From positions 189,501-253,500 of the forward strand of contig JACSYO010001879.1 in the NCBI GenBank assembly GCA_016806645.1: a stretch of 64,000 bases of DNA, in the 5' to 3' direction. Position 1 is the first letter of the stretch. The number at the start of each line of letters is the position of its first letter. Shown here in pieces: positions 60,837-64,000 of this stretch. The notes beneath the pieces are model-generated. The model worked only from the letters and a program-made list of their open reading frames with translations. It searched no databases and had not been told where the DNA came from. The DNA comes from Ophiodon elongatus. Taxonomy: Eukaryota > Chordata > Actinopteri > Perciformes > Hexagrammidae. The position numbers and the translations under genes were made by a program.

Positions 60837-61137
60837 CTATTGGATCTAGGTTCGTCCACGGTGGACTGGTCTCTGCTGGAGGCAACGCTGGAGTCTGAGC
60901 TGAAGGAGGTTCTGGTGAACCTGCATGATGTCATCTGGTTACAACAGAATCTGACCCGGTGGCTCCGATGAGGAGCTTTAAGAAGAACTCTATAGAACCA
61001 GACCATCTTCTCTCTGGTGGTCTGTTTACTGATGGAGGTCTATAGAGGACCAGGACTACACTGAGGTCTATGGCGGACCAGGACTAAACTGAAACTGTTT
61101 CAGGACCAGTTAAAAGTTCCTCATCGTCACTTTAAAT
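60552..61137. mobile_element. MITE-like element in copy C
   Basis: Orthologue of 29708-30296 with the same ends, so it predates the A/C split. It has gained a (TAG)n run at about 60800-60837 that creates artificial poly-Ser or poly-Tyr frames. Confidence 0.75.
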
Positions 61138-61261
61138 ATTAAATAAATCACAATGAAACTACCTGCAGCATTCTTGACCTGTGATCGACACGACTCCTCC
61201 TAACTCAGAGCAGTGATGTGCCGAGATTTTTGCTGTAAAACAGACTGACCTTTTGGACATA

Positions 61262-61800
61262 TTATAAACAACTTGGCGACGGCGAAATTGCTAAACTCAA
61301 GGCTTCAAAACATCAGTCCACAAACCAATGGGTGACGTCACCATAACTACGCCCACTTATTTTATAGTCGATGACGTCAACAAAATTTCCGTTAGCTTGT
61401 CTTGCTAGCTAGCTATCTAATTTAGTTATCTTTCAAATGTAACGTTATGTTACCTGATGTGTTTTTATCCAGTGACTCTTTTTATCAGTCAGGAAGAGAA
61501 AGAAGGAGTGAGACCTCGTTGTTGGTAGAACATCCTGGTACCAAACACATCGTAACTATAAACATGAGTTTATGGTCTCAATCTCTAGTTTCAAGTTTTC
61601 TTCAACACAGCATGATGTTCATATACTACACGACGTCATCCGCTCTGGAAGTTGTTCGTGTTTTCGTCTTACAACTTTAACTCTTTCAGTGCTTTTTTAC
61701 ATCAAAGGTAAATGTAACATTTCGGTCGCCTAAAAATGTCTCAGCGTTCAGTTGTATTTAGCTCCACCCTCTCGTGTCTCTTCTGCTAAAAAACCAAGAT
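61262..61800. repeat. Repeat block replacing exons 18-22 in copy C
   Basis: Composed of family X sequence (AAATTGCTAAACTCAAGGCTTC, GGGTGACGTCACC) and the reverse of a block also found at 15040-15180 (GATGTGTTTTTATCCAG, GACCTCGTTGTTGGTAGAACATCC). The left edge falls inside former exon 22. Confidence 0.6.
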
Positions 61801-62234
61801 GGTATTAATTTTCTTTGTCCTGGAGGCACGAAGGCACTCTGATTAACAAGTTCGTTGCCATCTTCATCCCCACATTCTAGACAATCCAACAACAAACAGT
61901 TATCACTAAAATGTGTAACAACAAAACATACGAGAACAAACAATATAAAGATATTGTGCATCCCCGCTTGCACAGGAAGTACCTGGAAAACGGTATGAGC
62001 GTCCTCTTTCTGCTCAGCGGGGTACGGCAAGACATTTTTTCGGCCTCACGTGCAAACATTCGACGGAATCTTGAACCATGTATGGAATGGAGGAGGATTT
62101 TTTGATGGGCAACAGGTCAAATATCTGAAAAGAAAAGGTATATTTCAAAGGTCTGACAATTGGGGAACTTTGTCAAAACAGGGCCTTTATCCTGATGGCA
62201 GACTCCTCATATCGTCACATATGTGATCTTAACT

Positions 62235-63017
62235 TGTAACGGTAAGACTGGTTGCTTTGGGTGCCAGTTAGGTTATTTTCATCAGGTTTGTGAGTTAATA
62301 TTTAGTGTTAGTCAACCGCACAAAGGGTTCAAGTATAGAGAACGATAAACACCAACACACTACTCATATCTTGAACCCTCCAAGGTACATTCCCAGAAGC
62401 AAAACATTTAGTATAGGCCACCAAACAATTAAACACCACAACAGATAGTTCTTAATATAAATGCATTTGTATTAACAATTCATGTGCAGGCAGGACAATA
62501 CACAGTGCTTTTCATACAATCCCCAAAACCTGGTCCGTATTTTCCTTTACACTCAAACCATACACAAAATCATATTCTTTCCAGTTCAGTCAGTTTTGTG
62601 CAGTTCAACACCAGAAGGGGGGAAAAAAAATAACAAAAAGGGTCTCTCACTGCTTTTACCGGAGTGTTTGATAGTCAGGTGCGCCAGTCCAGTAAATCCA
62701 ATCTGTGCCTTCCTTTAAGGAAGGCGCTCTTTATGGCGGCCATAGGAAGTTTTCTCCAAGGTCCGAATACGCTTCAGCAAGATGAGCAACAACTGATCTC
62801 TTGGTAATACGGACTTTAAAAGGACAAAACAAAGAAGACGTAAACCTTCGGCTCCGACCGTAAGATCCGTTCACTATCTCGACGCACTGCGCCGACCCGC
62901 ATTTCCGCTTTTGTCACCATTTCACAACAGGTGAAGAGAGCGTATTGGTTCCAAAGCGGGTGAGTGTCTGTGAATTAACATCATAACCTACCTTGGTAGT
63001 GATAGCAGATCGCTACA
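62235..63017. mobile_element. 783-bp solo LTR in copy C
   Basis: Begins TGTAACGGTAAG and ends GATCGCTACA, flanked on both sides by AACT. Copy A has the uninterrupted site CTTAACTAATTCC at 32710-32722, so the insertion postdates the A/C split. No coding sequence. Confidence 0.8.
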
Positions 63018-64000
63018 AACTAATTCCATTTTCAAAGTGTATAATGGACAACTGGTAGAATAAATGCAGATGGGATTTTATGGTTTGACTCCAGCAGCTA
63101 CCTTCTCTGCGTCCAGAGTTCTCCCCGGCTCCTTGATGAGGACGCTCTGGTCGACGGCGCTCACACCACACAGAGAGTCGGGCTGAGCCGTCACCTGCAG
63201 GATGGTCTCCTCTCCTGGGACAGCCGAGGACGGAGAAAACTCCAGGGACACCTGGGACAGAAAAGACAACATTCAGCGTTGTGAATGTGAAGGCACCGTA
63301 ACCGGATCTGTCTCAACCAGCTACACTGTCTGACCAAGGAGAGCAGTGGGATTCATAATTATGTGTGAATCAGAAGCTATGATCTTTTCAACGAGACACA
63401 AATGTGTATTTTACTCAAACAAAAATAACCTCCCAGATTAATTTCTTATTAAATTACTTGCCTTTAAATTGAGATGACACGCTGAGGACCCAATCACACC
63501 GAGACGCATGACAAAAGAAGCGTCGCCTACAAAACCGTTGTTTTCCCACGGTAACCGTGAATATCACGGTTTATTTGTTTTTCCTAAAATGTCAATATAA
63601 ATGCTTCTTGTAGGGTAAAGCACTGGTGTGGCAACTGTGGGGAATAATTTCCACCTGAAGTCAATGTAAACGGTAAAATATTTTAAACAATATCTTTTTA
63701 CATTGTTGTAGTCATCTATAGTGTTTATTTGTTTAATAATGAGCTTAGAGCATGTTAGGAAGTTAAACAGCTCATAATTCATCCCTAATATCTATTTTAT
63801 ATTCATGTGAAAACATCTGGATTTATTCTAGTTTATCACCAACACTACATTTTACATGATTATACTTGATATTAATTTAATATACGCTTTGACACCTGAC
63901 GAGCACGGTGACGTCTTCAGCTCTCACTGACCTTGTCCTTGACCTTGACGGCGTAAGCCACAACCTGGATGTCTGGCGCCATGTCGGGAGACACCGTCAG

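Larger units (their letters stand above)
57662..64000 (-). pseudogene. A2M pseudogene (copy C, exons 14-17 and 23-28)
   Basis: Exon remnants: 14 63932-64000 (cut by the window edge, with a 51-nt in-frame deletion), 15 63102-63251, 16 61983-62124, 17 ending at 61876, 23 60413-60496, 24 59898-60065, 25 59637-59712, 26 59324-59471, 27 58910-58984, 28 57662-57822. Lesions: 2-nt deletion in exon 16 (142 instead of 144 nt), TAA at 61805-61807 in exon 17, loss of exons 18-22 with a break inside exon 22 near 61258, and a 2-nt deletion in exon 28 (161 instead of 163). Exons 29-36 are missing. The thioester GCGEQNM is intact at 59998-60018, with three residues deleted just before it. The left side is occupied by two gypsy elements. 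Confidence 0.88.

Noticed and set aside
60694..60971. Poly-Ser or poly-Tyr frames in copy C
   Set aside because: Created by a (TAG)n trinucleotide run inside a MITE-like element.

Overview
This is vertebrate, almost certainly teleost, genomic DNA. It has long introns with GT..AG (and one GC..AG) splice sites, many CA/TG microsatellites, and a fish-typical set of mobile elements: Ty3/gypsy, a Gmr1-like element, a Charlie-type hAT, piggyBac, RTE-like LINE, MITEs and solo LTRs. Nothing bacterial is present. No species can be named from the sequence alone.

The window is a tandem cluster of alpha-2-macroglobulin (A2M) genes, all on the minus strand. Left to right: copy B (exons 9 to 1, bases 99-5270, running off the left edge, apparently intact); a degenerate A2M relic (9601-9757); copy D (exons 18 to 9, 10591-16945, truncated at both ends with a stop in exon 9); copy A (complete, 36 exons, 21644-44193, inferred 1439 aa with signal peptide, bait region, thioester GCGEQNM and receptor-binding domain); and copy C (57662 to the right edge), a pseudogene with two 2-base frameshifts, a stop in exon 17, no exons 18-22 and no exons 29-36. 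Only the 3' flank of C survives, at 46130-47425.

The DNA between and inside the copies is mostly mobile elements. 5437-9342 holds a TIR element and a 1.2-kb tandem duplication with an unrecognised ORF. 17042-20380 holds half a piggyBac, a 5'-truncated hAT and composite repeats. 44320-57660 holds an LTR with primer-binding-like site, a minisatellite full of GGTCAnnnTGACC palindromes, a decayed Ty3/gypsy pol, a decayed Gmr1-like element with integrase upstream of reverse transcriptase, and a CpG-rich 26-bp minisatellite. Several insertions have exact empty sites in a paralogue (piggyBac in A/D versus B; a 783-bp LTR in C versus A; a LINE in A versus C). They therefore order the duplications: A and D share the piggyBac and a solo LTR, and B lacks the piggyBac.

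Functionally, A2M is a secreted protease trap. A protease cuts the bait region, the thioester is exposed, and the receptor-binding domain directs clearance. The clearest biological signal here is that the bait-encoding exon 18 has diverged sharply between A and D while flanking DNA is nearly identical. The most unexpected non-genic signal is the array of estrogen-response-element-like palindromes 4-6 kb upstream of copy A.
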